The notes under the pieces were generated by a model. The model saw only the letters and a list, made by a program, of their open reading frames with translations. It did not search any database and was not told the DNA's origin. 11,093 nucleotides of DNA from JBDTMT01 sp033764095. GTDB taxonomy: Bacteria; Desulfobacterota; Binatia; HRBIN30; CADEER01. Shown here piece by piece: positions 1-5,438 of the stretch (its first letter is position 1; each line of letters opens with the position of its first letter). A program made the position numbers and the translations under genes. The stretch covers positions 1 to 11,093 of the forward strand of contig JANRJF010000390.1 of the NCBI GenBank assembly GCA_033764095.1. The letters are read 5' to 3'.

Positions 1-453
1 GCGCGGGAAGTCGAGCGCGAAATCGTGCGGCGGGGTGTAGGGACAATTCGGGTAGCAGAGCTTGCACTGGAAGCAGAGGTCGACGACGTGGTCGATCTCG
101 GCGTTGCTCAGATCGCCGGCGTGCCCCTGCAACTCCGGCAGTTCGTCCCCGTAGGTCACGCCGACCTCGTCGCCGCCGTGCGCGTGCGGCTCCTCCGGCT
201 GCGGGGCGGCCGCCGCGGCGCGGCGCCGCGCCTCGGCCGCGGCGGCGATCTCCGGGTGCTGGGCGAGGTGATCGGCGCGGAGCTGTTCGGTTTTGCCGTC
301 GATCAGGTCGAAGAGGGTCGGGAAGCTGCTGCAGAACTTGAAGCACAGCCGGCAGCCCCAGCAGATGTCGAAGATCCGATCCGCCTCGCGGCGCAGGTCC
401 TGCGCATCCCAGAACCTCGGATCGTCCACCCGCAGCCCGATCGCCTCTGCCAT
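1..453 (-). CDS. Iron-sulfur (heterodisulfide reductase/GlpC-like) protein, N-terminal part
   Basis: The 151 visible codons run stop-free off the left edge, so the C-terminus is missing. There are two ferredoxin-type clusters of the form C-x2-C-x2-C-x3-C. The first is at residues 31, 34, 37 and 41 (context ICWGCRLCFKFC) and the second at 127, 130, 133 and 137 (context LCFQCKLCYPNC). An Ala/Arg-rich, poorly conserved stretch lies between them. This layout fits the dicluster electron-transfer proteins related to HdrD, GlpC and GlcF, which normally carry two CCG domains further on; those would lie outside the window. The ATG at 453 is preceded by GGGAGG seven bases upstream, which supports this start. 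From memory, proteins with this particular N-terminus often sit beside rubrerythrin and DUF3501 genes in an oxidative-stress or redox context. That cannot be checked here. The electron-transfer role is family knowledge and the substrate is unknown. Confidence 0.85.
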   Translation of the reverse strand, partial: MAEAIGLRVDDPRFWDAQDLRREADRIFDICWGCRLCFKFCSSFPTLFDLIDGKTEQLRADHLAQHPEIAAAAEARRRAAAAAPQPEEPHAHGGDEVGVTYGDELPELQGHAGDLSNAEIDHVVDLCFQCKLCYPNCPYTPPHDFALDFPR

Positions 454-470
454 AACGCCGCCTCCCGCCT

Positions 471-514
471 GTGGTTCGCGCCGCGCACTCTAGTGGTTCG
501 CGACGCGCACTCTA
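471..514. repeat. 22-bp tandem direct repeat in the leader/promoter
   Basis: Two adjacent copies, 471-492 and 493-514, are identical except for one base (C versus A in the middle). Each begins GTGGTTCGCG and ends CGCGCACTCTA. A 22-bp period is about two helical turns. The outer copy carries the -10 of the iron-sulfur gene promoter; the inner copy lies in the expected initially transcribed region. It could be an operator with two bound dimers, a duplicated -10 region, or simple slippage. Confidence 0.75.
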
Positions 515-536
515 AAGGAGGGAGCCGTGTCGTCAA
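509..536 (-). promoter_or_regulatory. Sigma70-like promoter for the iron-sulfur gene
   Basis: Read on the minus strand, TTGACG (complement of 531-536) is followed after 16 bases by TAGAGT (complement of 509-514). Five of six -35 positions match consensus, and the -10 keeps T1, A2, A4 and T6. Transcription would start near 502, giving a leader of about 50 bases before the ATG at 453. Its -10 is part of the 22-bp tandem repeat at 471-514. Confidence 0.5.
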
Positions 537-604
537 GAAAGTCGCCGGCGGCGCTCACGCACCTCGCCCGGCGGCTGTCGCAGCAGACGCCGTCGCACTT
601 TTTC

Positions 605-651
605 GTCGCTTTGCGACATTTTGTGAGTTGGCGGGGTGCCACTTTTGTCGC
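605..651 (+). promoter_or_regulatory. Inverted GCGAC half-sites upstream of a sigma54-like promoter
   Basis: This lies in the 454-737 gap, in an AT-richer patch with runs of T. GTCGC-TTT-GCGAC (605-617) is a perfect short inverted repeat. GCGACA-N4-GTG (613-625) is mirrored by CAC-N3-TGTCGC (640-651), giving a near-palindrome centred around 632. The half-sites stand roughly 40 to 90 bases upstream of the -24 element at 693. That would suit an activator site, although bacterial enhancer-binding proteins usually bind somewhat further upstream. The symmetry is visible; the binding function is inferred. Confidence 0.4.
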
Positions 652-692
652 GCTTTTTGACTCTCCCGGCTGGATCGACGTTTCCGTGACAC

Positions 693-708
693 TGGCATGC
701 GTCCTGCT
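693..708 (+). promoter_or_regulatory. Sigma54-like -24/-12 promoter
   Basis: TGGCATG-CGTC-CTGCT matches the sigma54 consensus TGGCAYG-N4-TTGCW except for C in place of the first T of the -12 block. The essential GG (694-695) and GC (706-707) have the required spacing, and a pyrimidine precedes TGG. Transcription would start near 718, just before the strong ribosome binding site at 726-732 of the gene starting at 738. No convincing sigma70 pair was found at the same place. Confidence 0.5.
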
Positions 709-737
709 CTGACTGCCGGTCCTGGAGGAGGGAAGGC

Positions 738-1040
738 ATGGTTCGCGGACGGATTCTCACCCCGCAGATCGACTCACGCAGCCTCATGTCGGAGGAACTG
801 CTGATGCTGGCCGTGCTCGAGCAGGCCTTCGCCGATCTCGAAAGCGGTTGTCCGGCGGTCAAGGCCGACGCCGAGGCGTATTTCCTGGCCTATGAGGCGG
901 ATTCGAGCGCGTTCAGCTTCGACGCGGTCTGCGCCCAGTTCCACCTCTCGCCGAGTGCGATTCGCGGCGAGGTGCGGCGGCGCCTGAAGCACAAGCCGCT
1001 GGCCAAGGGCAAAGCGCTCTCGCACGCGCAGGCCGCCTGA
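738..1040 (+). CDS. Small conserved protein, paralogue of the 1758-2150 product
   Basis: The 100-aa product has no signal peptide or membrane segment and is probably cytoplasmic. The ATG at 738 has an excellent AGGAGGG site five bases upstream, which favours it over the internal ATG at 786. Residues 22-30 (LMLAVLEQA) match residues 35-43 (LMLAVLEDA) of the 130-aa protein encoded at 1758-2150. The motif FSFDAVCAQFHLSPSAIR (59-76) corresponds to FSYENICETLEINPEYLR there. The second block looks like a helix-turn-helix (helix, turn at LSP, helix IRGEVRRRL), followed by a basic tail, so a nucleic-acid-binding or regulatory role is possible but inferred. It appears to be transcribed alone from the sigma54-like promoter, and it converges with coaE. 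I do not recognise a named family. Confidence 0.8.
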   Translation: MVRGRILTPQIDSRSLMSEELLMLAVLEQAFADLESGCPAVKADAEAYFLAYEADSSAFSFDAVCAQFHLSPSAIRGEVRRRLKHKPLAKGKALSHAQAA

Positions 1041-1041
1041 A

Positions 1042-1070
1042 GCGGCGCCGCGGCGTGCCGCGGCGGCCGC
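1042..1070. terminator. GC-rich hairpin between convergent genes
   Basis: The 30 bases between the stop of the 738-1040 gene and the stop of coaE are nearly all one hairpin. GCGGC plus GCCGCGGC (1042-1054) pairs with GCCGCGGC (1057-1064) and GCCGC (1066-1070), with one bulged G and a very tight GT turn that would open in practice. No T-run follows on either strand, so it is not a classical intrinsic terminator. Its position between convergent stops suggests a bidirectional transcript-end structure. Confidence 0.45.
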
Positions 1071-1667
1071 TCACGCCGGCGCCAGGCGTTCGCGCCACAG
1101 GCGTTCGATCTCGGCGCGCAGCGCGGCGGGCGTGCTGCTGTTGTCGATGATCACGTCGGCGCGCGCGGCGCGTTCGGCGTCGCTCAACTGCGCGCGCACC
1201 CGCGCCGCGATCGCCTCCGGCGTCATGCCGCGCTGCTCGACCAGGCGCGCCTCGATCACGTCCGGACGCGCCGTCACCAGCCACACCTCGTCCACCAGCG
1301 CGTCCCACTTCGCCTCGACCAACAGCGCCGCCTCGACCACGATCGGCCGGTTCCCGGCGCGCGCCGCGGCTACGCGCGCCGCCACCGCATCGCGAATCAA
1401 CGGGTGCACGATGGCATTCAGGCGCGCCAACTCGGCCGGCGCGGCGAAGACGCGCGTGCCCAGCTGCCGCCGGTCGATGGTACCGTCGGGCGCGACGATC
1501 TCGCCGCCGAACGCCGCGACGACCTGCTCCCACCCCGGCGTGCCGGGCAGGTAGACCTCGTGCCCGACCCGATCGGCGTCGATGACCAGGGCGCCGAGCT
1601 CCGCAAGAATACGCGAGGCGGCGCTCTTGCCCGCCCCGATGCCACCGGTCAGTCCGATCGTCTTCAC
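1071..1667 (-). CDS. coaE: Dephospho-CoA kinase
   Basis: CoaE catalyses the last step of coenzyme A synthesis, the ATP-dependent phosphorylation of dephospho-CoA at the ribose 3'-hydroxyl, in the cytoplasm. The 198-aa product has the normal family length. It shows the P-loop GGIGAGKS at residues 8-15, the strand-ending IDADRVGHEV (29-38) typical of this kinase, and the conserved VHPLI motif in the substrate-binding lid region. The C-terminal DVIIDNSS segment is also characteristic. The start is GTG at 1667, because MKTIGLTGGIGAGKS is the expected beginning; the only Shine-Dalgarno candidate is a weak GGTGG. It lies 90 bases downstream of the 130-aa gene on the same strand and may be co-transcribed with it. 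Identification is secure. Confidence 0.96.
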   Translation of the reverse strand: MKTIGLTGGIGAGKSAASRILAELGALVIDADRVGHEVYLPGTPGWEQVVAAFGGEIVAPDGTIDRRQLGTRVFAAPAELARLNAIVHPLIRDAVAARVAAARAGNRPIVVEAALLVEAKWDALVDEVWLVTARPDVIEARLVEQRGMTPEAIAARVRAQLSDAERAARADVIIDNSSTPAALRAEIERLWRERLAPA

Positions 1668-1686
1668 GCCGGACCACCCACCTGGC

Positions 1687-1742
1687 GCGCGCCGTCGGCG
1701 CGCAGAGGCAGGCGACGGCCGGCCACCCGGCCGGCCGTCGCC
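1687..1742 (-). other. Tandem hairpins between the 130-aa gene and coaE
   Basis: GGCGACGGCCGGCC (1711-1724) and its exact complement (1729-1742) form a 14-bp stem with a four-base ACCC loop. A second stem, GCGCGCC-GTC-GGCGCGC (1687-1703), follows in the direction of transcription. There is no T-tract, so simple intrinsic termination is doubtful. These hairpins could attenuate read-through into coaE, stabilise the 3' end of the upstream mRNA, or sequester the coaE translation start. Confidence 0.55.
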
Positions 1743-1757
1743 CAGCGTGTCGTCGCC

Positions 1758-2150
1758 TCAGATCGCCGCGCGCAGCGGCGTTGCAGCATCCGTCTTGGGA
1801 CCGGCCTGGGCTGGCACCGGCCGCGCTCCACGCGCGGCGCCGTGCCGCCAGGTCTCGAGCCCGCGGCGGAGGTACTCGGGGTTGATCTCCAGCGTCTCGC
1901 AGATGTTCTCATAGGAGAAGAACCAGCCGCGATCGTTGGACGAAATCCACTGCTTGGCTTCATCGAAAAGCTGCTGCCCGTGGCCATCGCGCGCGACCGC
2001 GTACTTCTGGAAGCAGTCGAGCGCGTCCTCGAGCACGGCGAGCATCAGACGCTTCTCGCCGCGCACTCCGGATCCGCCACGAAACGCCGCGTAGAACTGT
2101 GCCGGTAGCAGCGCATCAGGCTCGAAGAGACCGAACGAGCGATCAGTCAT
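1758..2150 (-). CDS. Conserved hypothetical protein, paralogue of the 738-1040 product
   Basis: The 130-aa product is soluble, without a signal peptide. Its core at residues 34-103 carries RLMLAVLEDALDCFQKY, then AKQWISSNDRGWFFSYENIC, then a putative helix-turn-helix ICETLEINPEYLRRGLETW. The C-terminal 27 residues are a low-complexity Arg/Ala/Pro tail. The 100-aa protein encoded at 738-1040 shares the LMLAVLE block and the F-S-[FY]-x2-[VI]-C-x6-P-x2-[IL]-R pattern. I recall similar proteins as conserved hypotheticals in deltaproteobacteria-like genomes, without a known role. The ATG at 2150 is preceded by GGAGG at a long spacing of about 13 bases. A promoter candidate lies at 2189-2218. The gene lies 174 bp downstream of the HU-family gene. 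Confidence 0.82.
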   Translation of the reverse strand: MTDRSFGLFEPDALLPAQFYAAFRGGSGVRGEKRLMLAVLEDALDCFQKYAVARDGHGQQLFDEAKQWISSNDRGWFFSYENICETLEINPEYLRRGLETWRHGAARGARPVPAQAGPKTDAATPLRAAI

Positions 2151-2188
2151 CTTTTCGTCCCCACCTCCGCAACATGAACACTCCCGCC

Positions 2189-2218
2189 ACCCTACTGAGG
2201 ACCCGGGACTGAACCCAA
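2189..2218 (-). promoter_or_regulatory. Candidate promoter of the 130-aa gene
   Basis: On the minus strand, TTGGGT (complement of 2213-2218) and TAGGGT (complement of 2189-2194) are separated by 18 bases. The -10 hexamer and spacer length are the same as in the purM promoter candidate at 6240-6269. The -35 is poor (only TTG matches). It lies in the 174-bp gap 2151-2324, in which I see no other feature. Confidence 0.35.
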
Positions 2219-2324
2219 ATGAAAAGGTTTGCTCCGAGAGTAGCCGCGACCTTATGGATGGCTGTGCGGAATCAGCCTCGCGCCAGACCGCGGCGGCGGC
2301 GGAGCAAATTGATCGTCGTGCGCG

Positions 2325-2609
2325 TTACTTCTTGGTGCCGAGCACCGCTTCCTTGAAGCTCTTCGCCACCGTGAAGCGCGCCTTCTTGCGGGCCGGGATC
2401 TTCACCGGCTCGCCGGTCTGCGGGTTGCGACCCATGCGCGCCTTGCTCTGAACCTTACGGAAGGTACCGAGGTCGGGGATCTTGACCGGCTCACCCTTCT
2501 TCACCGCAGCGACGACGGTCGACACCAACCCCTCCATGATCGCCTGAGCCTGCTTCTTGCTGACCCCACCCGCCTTTGCCAACCGTTCCACCAGCTGCGA
2601 CTTCGTCAT
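2325..2609 (-). CDS. HU/IHF-family DNA-binding protein
   Basis: HU-family proteins are small dimeric nucleoid proteins that bend and wrap DNA with little sequence preference. The 94-aa product has the standard length. It shows the N-terminal helical dimer part (MTKSQLVERLAKAGG), the GTF turn in IPDLGTFRKVQ, and the DNA-binding arm signature around residues 60-75 (RMGRNPQTGEPVKIPA), including the intercalating-proline region NPQTG. The C-terminal ARFTVAKSFKEAV is also typical. The start at ATG 2609 has AAAGGTGGGGG upstream. It has its own promoter candidate at 2669-2698. From sequence alone I cannot decide between HU and an IHF-type specialised role; an HU-type (hup) name would be reasonable. 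Confidence 0.95.
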   Translation of the reverse strand: MTKSQLVERLAKAGGVSKKQAQAIMEGLVSTVVAAVKKGEPVKIPDLGTFRKVQSKARMGRNPQTGEPVKIPARKKARFTVAKSFKEAVLGTKK

Positions 2610-2668
2610 ATGACCCCCACCTTTCAGTTATGTAGAGCGTTGCCCTATCAGGATGAAAAACCGGCTCT

Positions 2669-2698
2669 GTATTGCACCGAGAGCGGTCGCGCTGTCAA
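2669..2698 (-). promoter_or_regulatory. Promoter region of the HU-family gene
   Basis: On the minus strand a perfect TTGACA (complement of 2693-2698) follows an AT-rich TTTTC stretch. The best -10 candidate is TG-C-AATACA or CAATAC around 2669-2674, at 18-19 bases, which is weak. The leader would be about 55 bases. The -35 is convincing; the exact -10 is uncertain. The rest of the 138-bp gap between the R3H gene and the HU-family gene shows nothing else. Confidence 0.5.
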
Positions 2699-2747
2699 GA
2701 AAATTCTTTGCGTTGACGCGCGCCGACGGCTTGTGGCCCAAGGGATT

Positions 2748-4346
2748 TCACGCATCCGACGGACGGATGAGCACGTGTCGGAAGGGCTCGCGACCGACGC
2801 TCTGCGACTCCAGTCCGTAGGCGTTGGCAAGTTGGTGTTGCAGCCGGCGCAGATAGGCGCTGCGCGGCGGCAGCGCGACCGGCTCGCGCTTGGCGATCAC
2901 CTCGATCACCGCGCCCTCCGCCTCGCGCAGCGCCGCCTCCTGCTCGGGATGCGGCGCCGCGTCGAGCTCAAAGAGCTCGCGCAGAGCCTGCTCGATCTTG
3001 CCGGGACTGCTGGAGGCGACGGTGTAGACGCGCGCCCCGGCGGCAAACCCGTCGCGCAGGCGGCGCGGCTGCTTGCGCGCGATGGCGCGCAGGGTCAGCA
3101 CCACGTCCGCCTCGCCGGGTGAATCGGCCAGCACCGCCGGCACCTGCAGGGCGCGGATGGCGCGTTCGACGCGGTCGGCGCGCAAGGCATACGGGAAGAT
3201 GCGGGTGCGCCGCGGACCAGCGGTCCGTTCGCCTCGCGTCTCGCGCCCGCCGCGCCCATCGCGGTCGGCGCGCGCATCGCGCTCGGCGCGCGGACCGCGC
3301 TCGGGCAGCGCCGGCGCCGGCTCGACCGCGACGCTGCCGTCGGCGTGGCGGACGCGCATCTCGGGATCGACGTGCTGATGGCGCAGCAGGCGGTCGACGG
3401 TGGTGGCGACGTCGGCGTGCACCGCGAAGCGGTCGCGATCGCGAATCTCGACCACCACCTCGAACGTCGGCGGCGCCTTGCGCTCGAGCACGGTCTTCTG
3501 CGTGCGCCGCCGGCGCGCCTCGTCGTCCCCCAGGGTCACCGCCTGGATGCCGCCGACCAGGTCGGACAGCGTCGGGTTGGCGACCAGGTTGTCGAGCGAG
3601 TTGCCGTGCGCGGTGGCGATCAGCTGCACGCCGCGCTCGGCGATGGTGCGCGCCGCCAGCGCCTCCGCCTCGGTGCCGATCTCGTCGATCACCACCACCT
3701 GCGGCATGTGGTTCTCGACCGCCTCGATCATCACCGCGTGCTGCAGCTCCGGGGCCGGCACCTGGATGCGGCGCGCGTGGCCGATGCCGGGGTGCGGGAT
3801 GTCGCCGTCGCCGCCGATCTCGTTCGACGTGTCGACGATCATCACGCGGCGCGCCAGGTCGTCGGCGAGCACGCGGGCCGCCTCGCGCAACAGCGTCGTC
3901 TTGCCGACGCCGGGGCGGCCGACCAGCAGGACGCTCTTGCCGGCCTCGACGACGTCGCGCACGACGTCGATGGTGCCGTAGACCGCGCGGCCGACGCGGC
4001 AGGTGACGCCGACGATCTCGCCCATGCGGTTGCGCAGCGCCGAGATGCGATGCAGCGTGCGCTCGATGCCGGCGCGATTGTCCTTGTTGAACTGACCGAC
4101 CCGGGCCGCGACGTAGTCGAGATCGTCGCGCGTCACCGCCGCGTCGGAGAGGACCGCGACCCCCTCCGGGAAGCGCGCCTCCGGCACGCGCCCGAGATCG
4201 GCCACCACCTCGATCAACCGCGCCAGACGCGCATCTCCGAGCAGGATCTCGGACAGCCGCGGAGGCAGTACCGAGAGCAACTCCTCGAGATTGTCGGTGA
4301 CTTCGATGCGCGTCTCGCGAACCCCAGCCGCCGTCGTCGCTCGCAC
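2748..4346 (-). CDS. AAA ATPase with C-terminal R3H domain (SpoIIIAA/Ycf45-like)
   Basis: The 532-aa product has an N-terminal region (1-130) like that of SpoIIIAA and Ycf45 proteins. An ATPase core follows, with Walker A GRPGVGKTT at 143-151 and Walker B VVVIDE at 217-222, followed by GTEAEALAARTIAERGVQLI and the sensor-like ATAHGNSLDNL. Residues 350-380 form an Arg/Asp/Glu-rich low-complexity linker. The C-terminus ends in an R3H domain with the R-x3-H signature at residues 500-504 and FRHVLIRP near the end; R3H domains bind single-stranded nucleic acid. Related proteins are known from cyanobacteria, plastids and sporulating Firmicutes, but the molecular role is not well defined. The start is taken as GTG 4346, and no good ribosome binding site is visible. 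It lies 56 bp downstream of the zincin gene on the same strand, so co-transcription is likely. Confidence 0.9.
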   Translation of the reverse strand: MRATTAAGVRETRIEVTDNLEELLSVLPPRLSEILLGDARLARLIEVVADLGRVPEARFPEGVAVLSDAAVTRDDLDYVAARVGQFNKDNRAGIERTLHRISALRNRMGEIVGVTCRVGRAVYGTIDVVRDVVEAGKSVLLVGRPGVGKTTLLREAARVLADDLARRVMIVDTSNEIGGDGDIPHPGIGHARRIQVPAPELQHAVMIEAVENHMPQVVVIDEIGTEAEALAARTIAERGVQLIATAHGNSLDNLVANPTLSDLVGGIQAVTLGDDEARRRRTQKTVLERKAPPTFEVVVEIRDRDRFAVHADVATTVDRLLRHQHVDPEMRVRHADGSVAVEPAPALPERGPRAERDARADRDGRGGRETRGERTAGPRRTRIFPYALRADRVERAIRALQVPAVLADSPGEADVVLTLRAIARKQPRRLRDGFAAGARVYTVASSSPGKIEQALRELFELDAAPHPEQEAALREAEGAVIEVIAKREPVALPPRSAYLRRLQHQLANAYGLESQSVGREPFRHVLIRPSDA

Positions 4347-4370
4347 GATTCGGTCTTACACGATTGGCGC

Positions 4371-4385
4371 CCAGTCGTCGACTGG
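4371..4385. other. Short hairpin between the zincin and R3H ATPase genes
   Basis: CCAGTC-GTC-GACTGG is a perfect 6-bp stem with a three-base loop, in the 56-bp gap. It is too weak for termination, and no T-run follows. It may affect translation of the downstream gene or be chance. Confidence 0.3.
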
Positions 4386-4402
4386 CGGCGGTGCGAAAAC
4401 GC

Positions 4403-4939
4403 TCAGTCGGCCGGCGCGGGAGCGGGTGCGAGCGCCACGCCACGCGCCGCCTGGGCGGCGGTGAGCAGTTGCGCCACCAGGCTCGACTCGCGCTTGAAGA
4501 AGCCGTCGGTGTGGAACGAGTCGCGCAAGCCGAGGCGCTGGTAGTCGAGATGGTGCCCCATCTCGTGCAACAGCGTGCGCAGGAAGGTCTTGTACGCCAC
4601 CACCTGGCCGCGCCGCGCGGTCAGCATCCAGACGCTGATGACGGTGCGCGGCCCCGCCGACTCGTAGAGCCCGTGCAACTCGCCGCGCACATCCGACGGC
4701 CGCGTCGCCTTCACTGCGACGCGCAGCGGTGGAACGCGCAGGGCGATGCAGAGCTCGTCGCAGATCACCTGCGCGACGCGCGCGGTGCGCGGCCGATCGT
4801 CGTGGGTCAGCGCCCACTCGAGCAGCACCACGGCGCGCGCCAGGCGCGGCGAGACGCGCACCGGAATGCTGGCGACGGCGTTGCTGCGGTCGTACTCGCG
4901 CTGCTGCGCCCGCGTCAGGCGGTGGCGGAAGTTGGGCAT
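4403..4939 (-). CDS. Putative zinc metalloprotease (HExxH protein)
   Basis: The 178-aa product contains HEMGHHLDY at residues 125-133, a zincin HExxH motif with H125 and H129 as likely zinc ligands and E126 as the general base. The segment DSFHTDGFFKRESSL (140-154) follows; H143, or a nearby acid such as E151, is a plausible third ligand. There is no signal peptide, so the enzyme is probably cytoplasmic. The N-terminal half looks globular with no recognised domain, and the C-terminus ends in an Ala/Pro tail. I do not place it in a named peptidase family; the wording zinc metalloprotease rests on the motif alone, and substrate and activity are unknown. The ATG at 4939 has no strong ribosome binding site. 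It lies 18 bp downstream of the small lipoprotein gene and 56 bp upstream of the R3H ATPase gene, in an apparent operon. Confidence 0.8.
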   Translation of the reverse strand: MPNFRHRLTRAQQREYDRSNAVASIPVRVSPRLARAVVLLEWALTHDDRPRTARVAQVICDELCIALRVPPLRVAVKATRPSDVRGELHGLYESAGPRTVISVWMLTARRGQVVAYKTFLRTLLHEMGHHLDYQRLGLRDSFHTDGFFKRESSLVAQLLTAAQAARGVALAPAPAPAD

Positions 4940-4957
4940 GCCACGCGCCCGGCCGGA

Positions 4958-5104
4958 TCAGCGCGGCGCCGGCAGCGCGACGCGGCTGTCGCCGCGCTTG
5001 CCGAGGTTGCGGAACGGCGAGCCGCCGGCACCGTCGTCGCACGCCGCGAGGCAGAGCAGCGCCGCGAGCAGCGCCACCCACCAGCGCCGCCGCCCGGCGT
5101 ACAT
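4958..5104 (-). CDS. Small lipoprotein
   Basis: The 48-aa product begins MYAGRRRWW, followed by a hydrophobic stretch VALLAALLCLAAC (10-22). This is a textbook lipoprotein signal: basic n-region, hydrophobic core and an LAAC lipobox, with C22 as the lipidated cysteine. The mature peptide is only 27 residues and ends RVALPAPR. Residues +2 and +3 are Asp-Asp, which in E. coli would favour inner-membrane retention; whether that rule holds here is unknown. Its ATG overlaps the preceding gene's TGA by one base (TGATG), which points to translational coupling and supports the gene being real. It is too short to assign function, and it does not match the LptM pattern. Confidence 0.65.
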   Translation of the reverse strand: MYAGRRRWWVALLAALLCLAACDDGAGGSPFRNLGKRGDSRVALPAPR

Positions 5105-5436
5105 CACGCGGCGGAACGCGCCACGCGGGCGCGCGGCGTCAGCCGGCGCGCGACCTCGGCGGGCGAGTACGGCGAGTCGTAGATGCCCGGCCGGTAGCCG
5201 CTGAAGATCATGCCGTCGAGGTCCGCCTCCCCGACCTCGACGAAGACGCGCTGCAGCGCCTCGGGGGGCTCGGCGGCCAGCCCGGGCGCCGGGTCCGGCC
5301 GCTCCGAGGTCACCAGCCGGTGCACGCCGAGATCGAGCGGAAAGATGAGCTCGCTGAGCGGACGCTCGAACGCGGCGCTGCCGCCCGGCGCGACCCACTG
5401 GCCGCCGTGGCGGCGCACGAACCAGACGCGCGCCAT
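5104..5436 (-). CDS. Hypothetical protein, 110 aa
   Basis: There is no signal peptide or membrane segment. The N-terminal part (MARVWFVRRHGGQWVAPGG) alternates hydrophobic and basic residues. The middle has PLDLGVHRLVTSERPDPAPG, and the C-terminal part has DGMIFSGYRPGIYDSPYSPAEVARRL. The composition looks like a compact mixed alpha/beta protein; I recognise no family. I choose ATG 5436, two bases after the upstream stop, over a TTG at 5442 that would overlap the upstream gene. Tight packing with both neighbours suggests co-translation of a protein set. The downstream lipoprotein start overlaps its stop. Confidence 0.7.
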   Translation of the reverse strand: MARVWFVRRHGGQWVAPGGSAAFERPLSELIFPLDLGVHRLVTSERPDPAPGLAAEPPEALQRVFVEVGEADLDGMIFSGYRPGIYDSPYSPAEVARRLTPRARVARSAA

Positions 5437-5438
5437 CG

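Noticed and set aside
25..660. A 211-codon plus-strand frame opposite the iron-sulfur gene
   Set aside because: The opposite strand encodes two intact CxxCxxCxxxC clusters with a ribosome binding site; this frame has no domain.
527..712. A 61-codon plus-strand frame starting GTG after a strong AAAGGAGGG
   Set aside because: The Shine-Dalgarno match is striking, but the second half loses the GC3 bias of real genes here and the frame overlaps the iron-sulfur gene promoter and the sigma54-like site. A very short leader peptide cannot be fully excluded.
2968..4443. A 491-codon frame overlapping the R3H ATPase on the same strand, and a 399-codon frame opposite it
   Set aside because: Both are Arg/Ala- or Asp/Val-rich shadows of the ATPase gene with no recognisable domain.
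4958..5104. Small lipoprotein as LptM, the LPS translocon maturation chaperone
   Set aside because: It lacks the GCGxKGPL-like sequence after the lipidated cysteine.
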